64,000 nt of DNA from Nostoc sphaeroides (GTDB lineage Bacteria > Cyanobacteriota > Cyanobacteriia > Cyanobacteriales > Nostocaceae): NCBI RefSeq assembly GCF_003443655.1, contig NZ_CP031941.1, positions 4,772,501 to 4,836,500 on the forward strand, written 5' to 3'. How positions within the stretch are numbered: position 1 is the first letter of the stretch; every line of letters begins with the position of its first letter. The position numbers and the translations under genes are program-made. This document shows, in pieces, positions 55,132 through 63,734 of this stretch. The notes below the pieces were generated by a model, which saw only the letters and a program-made list of their open reading frames with translations, searched no databases and was not told the DNA's origin.

Positions 55132-55617
55132 ATGACTAAAATTCGTATTGGTAACGGCTACGATATTCATCAACTGGTGAGCGATCGCGCTTTGATTTTA
55201 GGTGGAATTCAAATTCCCCATGAATTGGGTTTATTGGGGCACAGTGACGCTGATGTGTTAACACACGCAATTATGGATGCCATGCTTGGGGCATTATCTT
55301 TGGGCGATATTGGTCATTATTTTCCGCCTAGCGATGCCAAATGGGCGGGAGCAGATAGTTTAGTACTATTAAATCAAGTACATCAACTGATTCGGGATCA
55401 AGGCTGGCAAATCGGAAATATTGACTCAGTGGTAGTAGCAGAACGTCCAAAATTAAAACCGCATATTCACAATATGCGCGACAAACTAGCGGCTGTTTTA
55501 GAATTAGAACCAAATCAAATTGGCATCAAAGCTACCACCAACGAAAAATTAGGCCCCGTTGGACGTGAAGAAGGTATATGTGCTTATGCTGTTGTCTTGC
55601 TAGTTGCTTCAGAATAA
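55132..55617 (+). CDS. ispF: 2-C-methyl-D-erythritol 2,4-cyclodiphosphate synthase
   Basis: 161 residues. [10 protein letters not shown] (Asp and His ligands), [21 protein letters not shown], the DIGHYFP motif and the C-terminal [25 protein letters not shown] are all IspF signatures. It closes the ring of MEcPP in the non-mevalonate isoprenoid pathway. The ATG belongs to an ACAAATG repeat, with an out-of-frame ATG 7 nt upstream; no ribosome site is apparent. Confidence 0.97.
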   Translation: MTKIRIGNGYDIHQLVSDRALILGGIQIPHELGLLGHSDADVLTHAIMDAMLGALSLGDIGHYFPPSDAKWAGADSLVLLNQVHQLIRDQGWQIGNIDSVVVAERPKLKPHIHNMRDKLAAVLELEPNQIGIKATTNEKLGPVGREEGICAYAVVLLVASE

Positions 55618-55671
55618 CTTTCTTTTAGCCTCTGAATTAAAGATATTCAAGACTGATTAGGATAGAAATCA

Positions 55672-56181
55672 ATGATTGATAGCGTTAAACAAAGCTTAAC
55701 TTGGTGGGGAATTAGAACCATGCAAGCTACAAATTTAGAAGATGTAGACTTTCCTGATATTGTTGCTTTAGACAAAGAGGGGCAAATTATTCTCATAGCT
55801 GAAGTCAAAGGTTTACCATTTAATTTTCAAGAAAAAAAAGCCCAAGAATATGCTATTTTAAGGCTGATTGATTACTTACAAGCTGCAAAGATAGCGATTC
55901 CCTTTGCTATGCTTGTTGATGTAAATAACATTCTTATTTTTAAATGGGATGGCAATAATTTATCAGAGCCGATTATTAGTATTAAGACTGCTGATGTGCT
56001 TAGTTATTACGAGCCAGAATTTAATAAAAAACAAATTTTTAATCTTTATCTTATAGGTCTGACAGAAGCCTGGATAAGTGATTTCTGCTATCACTGGAAG
56101 TCAGAAATACCGCCAGCATCTAAGGAGATAGCAGAAATAGGTTTATCACAGTTATTAAAAGGTGGAATTACTCAACCTTAG
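55672..56181 (+). CDS. PD-(D/E)XK-like nuclease-domain protein, first gene of a two-gene module
   Basis: 169 residues. The segment FPDIVALDKEGQIILIAEVKG has the spacing of a PD-(D/E)XK core (D29, E43, K45), followed by helices LRLIDYLQAAKIAIPFAMLVDVNNILIFKWDGN that continue the restriction-type fold. The C-terminal 50 residues are helical and end SQLLKGGITQP. Such cores occur in type I restriction N-termini and cyanobacterial small accessory proteins; no known family is named with certainty. The next gene starts 6 bp after the stop and encodes a PIN-like protein. Together they look like a mobile accessory module between ispF and transporter genes. Confidence 0.7.
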   Translation: MIDSVKQSLTWWGIRTMQATNLEDVDFPDIVALDKEGQIILIAEVKGLPFNFQEKKAQEYAILRLIDYLQAAKIAIPFAMLVDVNNILIFKWDGNNLSEPIISIKTADVLSYYEPEFNKKQIFNLYLIGLTEAWISDFCYHWKSEIPPASKEIAEIGLSQLLKGGITQP

Positions 56182-56187
56182 GTATTA

Positions 56188-56796
56188 TTGGCAGTGAGAC
56201 TTTACGTAGAAACAAACTTCTTAATGAGTATTGCTAAAGGACAGGATGAACTAGCAGAAAATTTTCTGGAAAATGCACCTACCTCAATATCCTTAGCAAT
56301 ACCCAGCATTTGTTATGTAGAATCTTTGGCGACTTTAGAGCAAGAAGACAAATATAACCAGGATTTTATTAGGCGATTGGACATTCAAGTTAACGAGGCT
56401 GCAAGAGATAAAACTTCACAAAATGCTAAATTAGTTGTTAATTATTTAAAACAAGCTAAAATTAGCTTTCTGCAACGTACTAATGACACAGAAAAACGTT
56501 TTTGTATAGCCTTAAACCAGCTTCTTACTAAAGCAGAAGAGATTTCATTAACAACAGAAATTATTCATGAAAGCCTTGCTAAAAATATCCTTGAAAGGCA
56601 TCTTATGGACAAATTGATTATAGAGTCTATAGTTCACCATCCACGCTTACACCCAAATGAAATAAAAATATTTTTAAGCGCTAATTCCAATGAATTTGGT
56701 AAGCGTGAAGTTATAGAAGTTTTACGAGATAGTGGTATTCAGTATTTCAATAAAACCCAGAACTTCCTTGGTTGGCTACAATCTCAATCAAATTAA
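56188..56796 (+). CDS. PIN-like domain protein, second gene of the module
   Basis: 202 residues from TTG at 56188; a GTG at 56194 gives 200 and is equally likely. RLYVETNFLMSIA resembles the PIN opening (usual YxDTN; here Glu replaces the first Asp), CYVESLATLEQE supplies the expected Glu, HLMDKLIIESIV supplies an Asp, and IFLSANSNEFG stands where TNDxDF is usual, with Asn for Asp. PIN domains are metal-dependent RNases, often toxins. With two acidic positions altered, activity is uncertain. Coupled to the PD-(D/E)XK gene by a 6-bp gap. I do not know a characterised homologue. Confidence 0.65.
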   Translation: MAVRLYVETNFLMSIAKGQDELAENFLENAPTSISLAIPSICYVESLATLEQEDKYNQDFIRRLDIQVNEAARDKTSQNAKLVVNYLKQAKISFLQRTNDTEKRFCIALNQLLTKAEEISLTTEIIHESLAKNILERHLMDKLIIESIVHHPRLHPNEIKIFLSANSNEFGKREVIEVLRDSGIQYFNKTQNFLGWLQSQSN

Positions 56797-56820
56797 CTAC
56801 ATTATTTGCGTATTGAAAGT

Positions 56821-58623
56821 ATGAAAATTTTTAGAAAAATATTTCTGGCAATTAAAAGTTTTTGCTTACCAATAATTCTGGTTTCGGCAACAGCAATTAC
56901 AATTACCGCGTGCAATCCATCTAACTTTAAAACCGCAGCCGCACAAGTTCCCCAGTTGGTTCTTTCTACTTTGAGCGACCCTAAAACCTTTAACTACGCT
57001 CTCATCCAAGAATCTCCCAATATTTCTGGTTTCACTTATGAAGCATTAGCTACTCAAAATGGAATAACTAAGGAAATTGAGCCGGCTTTGGCTGAATTTT
57101 GGGAACTTTCCCCAGACAAACTGCGGTTTGTCTTTACCTTGCGAGAAGGATTGAAGTGGTCGGATGGTCAGCCATTAACAGCCGATGATGTCGTTTTTTC
57201 TTTCAATGACATCTACATGAACAAGCGCATTCCCACTTATACACAAGATGCTCTCCGCATTGGTATCAGTAAGGCTTTTCTCAAAGTCCGCAAAATCGAT
57301 GAACGTCGGGTAGAATTTATTCTGCCAGAACCGTTTTCTCCTTTCTTGCGATCAATTGCATCAGGGGTAGGAATATTACCAGAACACGCCTTGCGTGCAG
57401 CAGTGGAAGCTAAAAACTCTGATGGTAAGCCAGTGTTTATGTCCACTTGGGGAACCGACACAGACCCGAAAAAAATTATTGTTAATGGCCCTTACACAAT
57501 CGAGAGTTATTCAACCAATCAACGCGTAATATTTCGGCGCAACCCTTACTACTGGCGTCAAAAAGATGCACAAGGAAAACAACTGCCATATATTGAGCGT
57601 GTAATTTGGCAAATTGTGGAATCGCCTGATACAGCTTTGCTGCAATTTCGTTCTGGAGGGTTAGATTTACTAGAAATTGGCCCTGCAAATTTTCAATTGC
57701 TCAAGCGTCAAGAAAAGCAGGGTAACTTTACTATTAAAAATGCTGGGCCTGACTCTGGGACAAGTTTTATAACTTTCAATCTCAACAAAGGTAGTCGCAA
57801 CGGCAAGCCTGTTGTAGATCCCATTAAATCCCGCATTTTTAACAACGTTGCTTTTAGACAGGCTGTCGCCTACGCAATCGATCGCCAAACGATGATCAAC
57901 AACACTTTGCGGGGATTGGGTGAACCACAAAACTCTCCAATTTCTGTTCCCAGTCCCTATTATTTATCTCCAAAAGAAGGTTTAAAAACTTATGATTACA
58001 ATCCAGAAAAAGCTAAACAACTTTTACTAGGAGCAGGATTCAAATACGATGAGAAAGGTCAACTGTTAGACGCGGATGGTAATCGAGTCCGTTTCACAAT
58101 GATGGCTGTTGCTGGTAATAGACCGACAATCACACCGAAAATTCAACAGGATCTCGGCAAGATAGGTATTAAAGTTGATTTACAATTTATTGACTTCAGT
58201 ATTATTGGAGAAAAAATCTCTAACACCCTAGATTGGGAATGTTGGTATGGAGCTATTACTGGTGGTATTGAGCCGCAAGATGGTTTCAATGTCTGGTCTG
58301 TAGATGGTAACTTTCATGTATTTAATCAGAAAGCTCAAGCTGGACAATCCCCAACAGTCGGTTGGAAAGCTAGCGATTGGGAGCAGAAAATTGAAGACCT
58401 CTACATTCAAGGGGCAAGGGAGTTCGATGAAACAAAACGCAAAGCTATCTATGCAGAAACACAACAACTTTCACAAGAATATCTACCTTTTATTCACCTA
58501 TTCAATTCTCTAGCTTTAGTAGCCGTGCGTAATACTATCGAGAACGTAAAATACTCAGCGATCGCAGGTTACAATTGGAATATTTATGAACTCAAAGTAG
58601 TAGAAGATAAAAAAGCTAGTTAA
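56821..58623 (+). CDS. Peptide/nickel-type ABC substrate-binding lipoprotein (first of tandem pair)
   Basis: 600 residues from the ATG at 56821 (a TTG at 56806 adds five). N-terminal signal with lipobox ITAC, so a lipoprotein (Cys about residue 31). SBP_bac_5 family throughout: LVLSTLSDPKTFNYALIQE, GLKWSDGQPLTADDVVFSFND, VDPIKSRIFNNVAFRQAVAYAIDRQTM, DGNRVRFTMM. These bind oligopeptides or other solutes for Opp/Dpp-type importers, but no permease or ATPase gene is near. The next gene encodes a paralogue of the same length. Confidence 0.92.
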   Translation: MKIFRKIFLAIKSFCLPIILVSATAITITACNPSNFKTAAAQVPQLVLSTLSDPKTFNYALIQESPNISGFTYEALATQNGITKEIEPALAEFWELSPDKLRFVFTLREGLKWSDGQPLTADDVVFSFNDIYMNKRIPTYTQDALRIGISKAFLKVRKIDERRVEFILPEPFSPFLRSIASGVGILPEHALRAAVEAKNSDGKPVFMSTWGTDTDPKKIIVNGPYTIESYSTNQRVIFRRNPYYWRQKDAQGKQLPYIERVIWQIVESPDTALLQFRSGGLDLLEIGPANFQLLKRQEKQGNFTIKNAGPDSGTSFITFNLNKGSRNGKPVVDPIKSRIFNNVAFRQAVAYAIDRQTMINNTLRGLGEPQNSPISVPSPYYLSPKEGLKTYDYNPEKAKQLLLGAGFKYDEKGQLLDADGNRVRFTMMAVAGNRPTITPKIQQDLGKIGIKVDLQFIDFSIIGEKISNTLDWECWYGAITGGIEPQDGFNVWSVDGNFHVFNQKAQAGQSPTVGWKASDWEQKIEDLYIQGAREFDETKRKAIYAETQQLSQEYLPFIHLFNSLALVAVRNTIENVKYSAIAGYNWNIYELKVVEDKKAS

Positions 58624-58686
58624 TTTTTATGTGTTATCAATGCTAAACCTCATCATATTAGGTTCCCTTAAACACTTATAATATCT

Positions 58687-58763
58687 GTAGGTTGGGTTGA
58701 GGAACGAAACCCAAGATTGCTCGTTATTCATGTTGGGTTTCACTGCCGTTCAACCCAACCTAC
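58687..58763. repeat. Inverted-repeat element between the two binding-protein genes
   Basis: GTAGGTTGGGTTGA (58687-58700) and TCAACCCAACCTAC (58750-58763) are perfect inverted repeats around AACGAAACCCAA...TTGGGTTTC, so the whole folds into a nearly continuous hairpin. A widely dispersed cyanobacterial type; no T-run for termination. Confidence 0.8.
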
Positions 58764-58777
58764 AATAATTCAGTTCT

Positions 58778-60595
58778 ATGATTTTTGCCCTTTTGGCTAA
58801 CCGCCGCCGTGGGTTTGCGGTTTTAGCAATATTCACTCTATTCTTGATTTGTCAGATAGCTCTTATCAGTTGTAACCCAATTAATTTTAAGAGTAAGGCG
58901 GCGCAAGTATCGCAATGGGTTACAAGCACTATCGGCGATCCGAAAACTTTTAACTATGCCTTCAATCAGGAATATCCTCATGTTTTTTTGTTCACGACTG
59001 AAGGACTAACTACGCTCAATGGGATTACAGGCAAAATTGAGCCAGCTTTAGCTGAATCGTGGGATATTTCTGATGATAAAAAGCGAGTCACTTTTACTTT
59101 GCGAGAAAACTTGAAATGGTCAGATGGCGAACCACTTACCGTAGATGATGTTATCTTTACCTATGAGGATGTGATTTTCAATCCACAGATTCCTACCGAT
59201 TGGAAAGATGGTCTTAAAATTGGTTCTAGTGGTAGTTTTCCTAAAATCATAAAAATAGGCGATCGCCAAATTGAATTTATTCTACCTGAGCCTTTTGCTC
59301 CTTTCCTTTATACCACAGCCGGAGCATCAACAAATTCAGTTGGAATTTTACCAAAACATGCTTTATCTGAATCATTGAAATCTAAAGATGCTAAAGGTAA
59401 TCCCAAATTTTTATCTACTTGGGGAACAGATACAGAACCCAGTAAAATTATTGTCAACGGTGCTTATAAAATAGAAAGTTATACTTCCAGTCAGCGTGTA
59501 GTATTTCGGCGCAATCCTTATTACTGGCGCAAAGATAGCCAAGGGAATCAGTTACCTTATGTTGAACGTATTGTTTGGCAAATTATTGAATCTACAGATA
59601 CAATAATTCTTCAGTTTCGCTCTGGAGGATTAGATACAGTTACTGTTTCTCCTGAAAACTTTTCACTACTTAAGCGCGAAGAAAAACGGGGAAAGTTTAC
59701 TATCTACAATGGAGGGCCGGAATTCACCAATACTTATATTTCATTTAATCTCAACAAAGGTCGGCGGCAAAATGGACAGCCTGTAATTGACCCAATTAAA
59801 TCCCGTTGGTTTAATACCCTTGCTTTTAGACAAGCAGTTGCTTATGCAATCGACCGTCAAACAATGCTAAATAACGTTTTTCGGGGGATTGGTGTGTTGC
59901 AAAATTCGCCAATCGAGATTCAAAGTCCTTACTACTTTCCTCCAGAAAAAGGTCTTAAAGTTTATGAATATAATCAAGAAAAAGCTAATAAATTACTATT
60001 AAGTGCAGGTTTTAAATATAATAAAAATAAACAATTACTAGATGCTGATGGTAATCGGGTGCGCTTCAGTTTATTAACGAATGCTGAAAATAAAACTCGT
60101 GTGTTAATGGGAGCGCAAATTAAGCAAGATTTGAGTAAAATCGGCATTCAAGTTGATTTTAATCCAATTGCTTTCAATACTCTCACAGACAAGCTTTCTA
60201 ATTCCCTCGATTGGGAATGTTATATGCTAGGCTTTGTTGGAGGGATTGAACCAAATGACGGGGCTAATGTTTGGTTACCGTCAGGTGGATTACACACTTT
60301 CAATCAGAAACTTCAAGCAGGACAAGAACCACTTATTGGTTGGCAAGTTGCAGATTGGGAGGCAGAAATTGGCCGTCTTTATATTCAAGGAGCACGAGAG
60401 TTAGACGAAGTAAAGCGCAAAGAGATTTACGCCGAAACTCAACGCCTCTCTCAAGAATATTTGCCTTACATTTATTTAGTGAATCCTTTATCTCTAGTAG
60501 CAGTGCGCGATCGCATCCAAAATGTCAAATTCTCTGCACTTGGTTCTCAAAAAGGAACGTTGTGGAATAAATATGAACTGAAAGTAACAGAATAG
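58778..60595 (+). CDS. Peptide/nickel-type ABC substrate-binding lipoprotein (second of tandem pair)
   Basis: 605 residues, closely similar to its upstream neighbour (SNSLDWECYMLGFVGGIEPNDG versus SNTLDWECWYGAITGGIEPQDG). Lipobox LISC, Cys about residue 31. SBP_bac_5 domain complete, DGNRVRFSLL, AQIKQDLSKIGIQVDF. Tandem duplication with divergence, roughly 60 percent identical by eye. Separated from the first copy by a hairpin element. Without permease genes nearby, it may use a shared importer or act as a signal receptor. Confidence 0.92.
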   Translation: MIFALLANRRRGFAVLAIFTLFLICQIALISCNPINFKSKAAQVSQWVTSTIGDPKTFNYAFNQEYPHVFLFTTEGLTTLNGITGKIEPALAESWDISDDKKRVTFTLRENLKWSDGEPLTVDDVIFTYEDVIFNPQIPTDWKDGLKIGSSGSFPKIIKIGDRQIEFILPEPFAPFLYTTAGASTNSVGILPKHALSESLKSKDAKGNPKFLSTWGTDTEPSKIIVNGAYKIESYTSSQRVVFRRNPYYWRKDSQGNQLPYVERIVWQIIESTDTIILQFRSGGLDTVTVSPENFSLLKREEKRGKFTIYNGGPEFTNTYISFNLNKGRRQNGQPVIDPIKSRWFNTLAFRQAVAYAIDRQTMLNNVFRGIGVLQNSPIEIQSPYYFPPEKGLKVYEYNQEKANKLLLSAGFKYNKNKQLLDADGNRVRFSLLTNAENKTRVLMGAQIKQDLSKIGIQVDFNPIAFNTLTDKLSNSLDWECYMLGFVGGIEPNDGANVWLPSGGLHTFNQKLQAGQEPLIGWQVADWEAEIGRLYIQGARELDEVKRKEIYAETQRLSQEYLPYIYLVNPLSLVAVRDRIQNVKFSALGSQKGTLWNKYELKVTE

Positions 60596-60667
60596 AGTTT
60601 AAAGTATTAAAGTCTCCGCCCTTGGTGGCACGTTTGGGAACATTTATAAAATTCAAACAAAAGACTA

Positions 60668-61456
60668 GTGTCTCAAAATGAAACTTTGCGATCGCTCCTC
60701 GAAGCGGTTGCCAATGGTAAAGTTACGCCAGATAAGGCATTCGACTCACTCAAAGACTTAACTTATGAATCCGTGGGTGAGTTTGCCAAAATTGACCATC
60801 ATCGCCAGCTAAGAACTGGTTTCCCAGAGGTGATTTGGGGCCCTGGTAAAACTCCCGACCAAATTGCTCAAATTATCGAAGTAATGCGCCTCCGCAACCC
60901 GGTAGTAATGGCAACCCGCATTGAACCAGCAGTTTATGCCGCACTGGAATCAAAAGTTAGCGGTTTGCGATATTACCAATCGGCTCGAATTTGTGCGATC
61001 GCTCCTCCTACCATCGAACCACAATTTGCGGGTGAAATTGGCATTCTTTCTGCTGGTACTGCCGATTTAGCCGTTGCTGAAGAAGCTGCTGTCACTGCTG
61101 AACTTTCTGGTTTTCGCGTCCAGCGCCTCTGGGATGTTGGCGTTGCGGGGATTCACCGTTTATTAAGTAACCGCCACCTGATTGAGTCAGCATCGGTGTT
61201 GATTGTCGTAGCGGGAATGGAAGGCGCTTTACCTAGCGTTGTTGCTGGTTTAGCGAGTTGTCCTGTGATTGCCGTACCCACCAGCATCGGTTATGGTGCA
61301 AGTTTTGGCGGTTTAGCACCTTTATTGACAATGCTTAACTCTTGTGCTGCGGGAGTAGGCGTAGTGAATATCGATAATGGTTTTGGCGCAGCAGTTTTGG
61401 CGGGGCAAATTTTACGGACTGCCGAGAAATTGCGGTTGGCATCGGCTGCATCTTGA
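60668..61456 (+). CDS. larB: LarB, pyridinium-3,5-biscarboxylic acid mononucleotide synthase (nickel pincer cofactor)
   Basis: 262 residues from a GTG at 60668. The N-terminal 95 residues are LarB-specific (LLEAVANGKVTPDKAFDSLKDL, GFPEVIWGPGKTPDQIAQII); residues 110-255 form a PurE-like domain (IGILSAGTADLAVAEEAAVTAEL, VVAGMEGALPSVVAGLASCPVIAVPTSIGYGASFGGLAPLLTMLNSCA, in parts). LarB carboxylates and hydrolyses NaAD towards the NPN cofactor first known from lactate racemase. LarC and LarE are not in the window. Cyanobacteria often keep larB alone, so its role there is uncertain. Confidence 0.92.
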   Translation: MSQNETLRSLLEAVANGKVTPDKAFDSLKDLTYESVGEFAKIDHHRQLRTGFPEVIWGPGKTPDQIAQIIEVMRLRNPVVMATRIEPAVYAALESKVSGLRYYQSARICAIAPPTIEPQFAGEIGILSAGTADLAVAEEAAVTAELSGFRVQRLWDVGVAGIHRLLSNRHLIESASVLIVVAGMEGALPSVVAGLASCPVIAVPTSIGYGASFGGLAPLLTMLNSCAAGVGVVNIDNGFGAAVLAGQILRTAEKLRLASAAS

Positions 61457-61562
61457 GTTAAGACATTGAAGTTACACCCAAGATTTCAGTAAATATCAGG
61501 AATTTATCTAAAAAATAAACTGATGCTGAATTTTGCCACCCCCAACCTCTTAATCACCAAAT

Positions 61563-61772
61563 ATGAGCCATTACAGCGATTTGATATCTCAGTTATATTG
61601 GCAATTGCCTGTAAATTTGACAGCACTACTAGCACAAACAATTACCGATCCAGACTTGATGGGTCAGGTTGAAAAATCTTGGCGTCACTTTATACAAACA
61701 GGTCAAGTGTGGGCATTGTTGATTGGTTTAGTCATTGGCTATATGATTCGGAATCTAACTAGCTACGGTTGA
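61563..61772 (+). CDS. Small single-span membrane protein, conserved cyanobacterial hypothetical
   Basis: 69 residues: an amphipathic N-terminus (SHYSDLISQLYWQLPVNLTALLAQTI) then a membrane helix at about 47-64 (GQVWALLIGLVIGYMIRNL). The shape is that of small cyanobacterial membrane proteins with unknown role. ATG at 61563. Upstream larB is 106 bp away; downstream lies a heptamer hairpin and argH. No specific function can be suggested. Confidence 0.7.
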   Translation: MSHYSDLISQLYWQLPVNLTALLAQTITDPDLMGQVEKSWRHFIQTGQVWALLIGLVIGYMIRNLTSYG

Positions 61773-61779
61773 ATTTAAA

Positions 61780-61910
61780 AGTTAGGAGTTGAAAGTGAGG
61801 AGTTAGGAGTTGAAAGTGAGGAGTTAGGAGTTATGAGTTTTTAACTCCTCACTCTTAACTCTTAACTCTTAACTCTTAACTCTTAACTCTCCCCCACTCC
61901 CCTCATAATA
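61780..61910. repeat. Inverted heptamer arrays (GTTAGGA ... TTAACTC)
   Basis: GGAGTTAGGAGTTGAAAGTGA-type units on the left are complemented by a TAACTCTTAACTC run on the right, so the whole can form a long imperfect hairpin directly before argH. Confidence 0.8.
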
Positions 61911-61913
61911 TTT

Positions 61914-63300
61914 ATGACCAAAGAAGAAAATTGGAGTCCGCGATTTGAATCAGCATTGCATCCAGCGATCGCTCGTTTTAATGCCAGTATAGGTTTTGAT
62001 ATTGCATTAATCGAATATGACCTGACTGGTTCTCAAGCCCATGTCAAAATGCTTGCTCACACGGGCATTATCTCCCCAGAAGAAGGAGAAAAACTGGTTG
62101 CAGGTTTAGAACAAATTCGCCAAGAGTACCGCGAGAAGAAATTTCAGCCTGGTGTTGATGCTGAAGATGTACATTTTGCAGTTGAACGACGATTGACAGA
62201 AATTGTCGGCGATGTGGGTAAAAAGGTGCATACGGCGCGATCGCGTAATGACCAAGTTGGTACTGATACTAGACTTTACCTCCGCGACCAAATCCAACAA
62301 ATTAAAGGGGAATTGCGAGAATTTCAAGGGGTTTTACTGGATATAGCGGAAAAAAAACGTTGAAACCCTGATTCCTGGCTATACCCACCTACAACGCGCC
62401 CAACCCTTGAGTTTAGCTCATCACCTCTTGGCATACTTTCAAATGGCGCAACGCGACTGGGAACGCTTAGGAGACGTTTCTCGCCGCGTGAATATCTCAC
62501 CTTTGGGATGCGGTGCTTTGGCGGGAACCACTTTCCCCATTGACCGCCACTACACAGCCAAACTCTTGAATTTTGACGATATTTATGCTAATAGCCTCGA
62601 TGGAGTGAGCGATCGCGATTTTGCGATCGAATTCTTGTGTGCTGCTAGCTTGATTATGGTTCACCTCAGCCGCCTTGCAGAAGAAGTCATTCTTTGGTCA
62701 TCTCAAGAATTTGGCTTTGTCACCCTTAAAGATAGCTGTGCCACAGGTTCCAGTATCATGCCCCAAAAGAAAAACCCCGATGTGCCAGAATTAGTCCGGG
62801 GAAAAACAGGGCGTGTATTTGGTCATCTCCAGGCCTTATTGGTGATTATGAAGGGGCTACCACTGGCATATAACAAAGACCTGCAAGAAGATAAAGAAGG
62901 TCTGTTTGATAGCGTCAACACAGTTAAAGCCTCTCTCGAAGCAATGACGATTTTGCTCAGGGAAGGCTTGGAATTTCGTACCCAACGGTTAGCAGAAGCT
63001 GTGGCGAAAGATTTTTCCAACGCTACCGATGTAGCAGATTATCTGGCAGCACGGGGCGTTCCCTTCCGGGAAGCTTACGACCTTGCGGGTAAGATAGTAA
63101 AAATCTGTGATGACGCAGGTAAACTTCTGAAAGATTTGAGTTTGGAAGAGTGGCAACAATTCCACCCAAAATTTGCAGCAGATATTTATGAAGCAATATC
63201 TCCCCGTCAAGTTGTGGCAGCCCGCAACAGTTACGGTGGCACTGGCTTTGTACAGGTTCGCAAAGCACTCATAGCCGCCCGCGCTCAAATGGCTCAATAG
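61914..63300 (+). CDS. argH: Argininosuccinate lyase, interrupted by a +1 frameshift at an A8 run
   Basis: Two frames join to a complete 461-residue ArgH. The first (61914-62363) covers the N-terminus ([69 protein letters not shown], in parts) and ends EKKR-stop; the second resumes as [27 protein letters not shown] and contains the signature [12 protein letters not shown]. At 62350-62357 there are eight A's; seven would give E-K-N-V-E-T-L. Catalyses the last step of arginine synthesis. The shift may be a sequencing error, a real lesion, or corrected by transcriptional slippage at the A-run. An essential gene is rarely lost, so the first and third are favoured. Confidence 0.9.
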
Positions 63301-63345
63301 AGGGAGTTAGGAGTTAGGATTTTAGATTTTAGATTTTAGATTTTA

Positions 63346-63446
63346 TACCAATTTGAAAAAAGAATGCGACAAATAGACCATTTGTAGAGACGCGATTCAT
63401 CGCGTCTTTACCCAAGGATGTGTTGCAATCATTAATTGAATTGGTA
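63346..63446. mobile_element. MITE-like element, TACCAATT family (copy 2)
   Basis: 101 bp, TACCAATTTGAAAA to AATTGAATTGGTA. Reverse complement matches 34100-34200 almost base for base. Contains GTAGAGACGCGATTCATCGC hairpin (63384-63411). Flanks TTAGATTTTA and TTAGATTGAA agree at 8 of 10 positions, a possible decayed 10-bp duplication. Confidence 0.8.
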
Positions 63447-63489
63447 TTAGATTGAAATTTAATCCAAAATCCAAAATTGAATTGCCCCA

Positions 63490-63530
63490 TTCAAAAAAAT
63501 AAATAAGGGCGTACATTTGTACGCCCTAAA
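63490..63530 (-). terminator. Rho-independent terminator of the small basic protein gene
   Basis: AGGGCGTACA (63506-63515) / TGTACGCCCT (63518-63527), a perfect 10-bp stem with a 2-nt loop; on the minus strand it is followed by TATTTATTTTTTT. Lies 43 bp past the stop at 63570. The A-run on its other side lets it also work for argH. Confidence 0.75.
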
Positions 63531-63569
63531 AAATAAATAATCTAAATAACAAGGATCTAAGCAGACAGC

Positions 63570-63734
63570 TTATTCAGTGTCAGCTGCTGCTGCTCCTTCT
63601 TCTTCTTCACTCTTTGGTGGTCTTTGTTGGAACCTTCTCTGCATTCTTCCTGTAGTAGTCCGTTTACGAAACTTTCTGGCATACGCCTGGTTCCGTAGCG
63701 CCTTTTCTTTTTTCGGGTTACGGCGCTTGGCCAT
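63570..63734 (-). CDS. Small basic conserved protein, possibly ribosome-associated
   Basis: 54 residues from the ATG at 63734 (GAGGTG 5 nt upstream); the longer frame from 63770 lacks such a site. MAKRRNPKKEKALRNQAYARKF, then RKRTTTGRMQRRFQQR, then an acidic Glu/Ala tail. Very basic, no transmembrane segment. It resembles small cyanobacterial RNA-binding-type proteins and could be ribosome-associated, but it is not bS21 by sequence and I do not assign it. Carries its own strong terminator, so it is a single-gene transcript. Confidence 0.75.
   Translation of the reverse strand: MAKRRNPKKEKALRNQAYARKFRKRTTTGRMQRRFQQRPPKSEEEEGAAAADTE

Noticed and set aside
55672-56796. XisH/XisI excision-control pair
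   Set aside because: The PD-(D/E)XK-like first gene recalls XisH by fold, but the sequence pattern differs and the second gene is PIN-like, not XisI-like.
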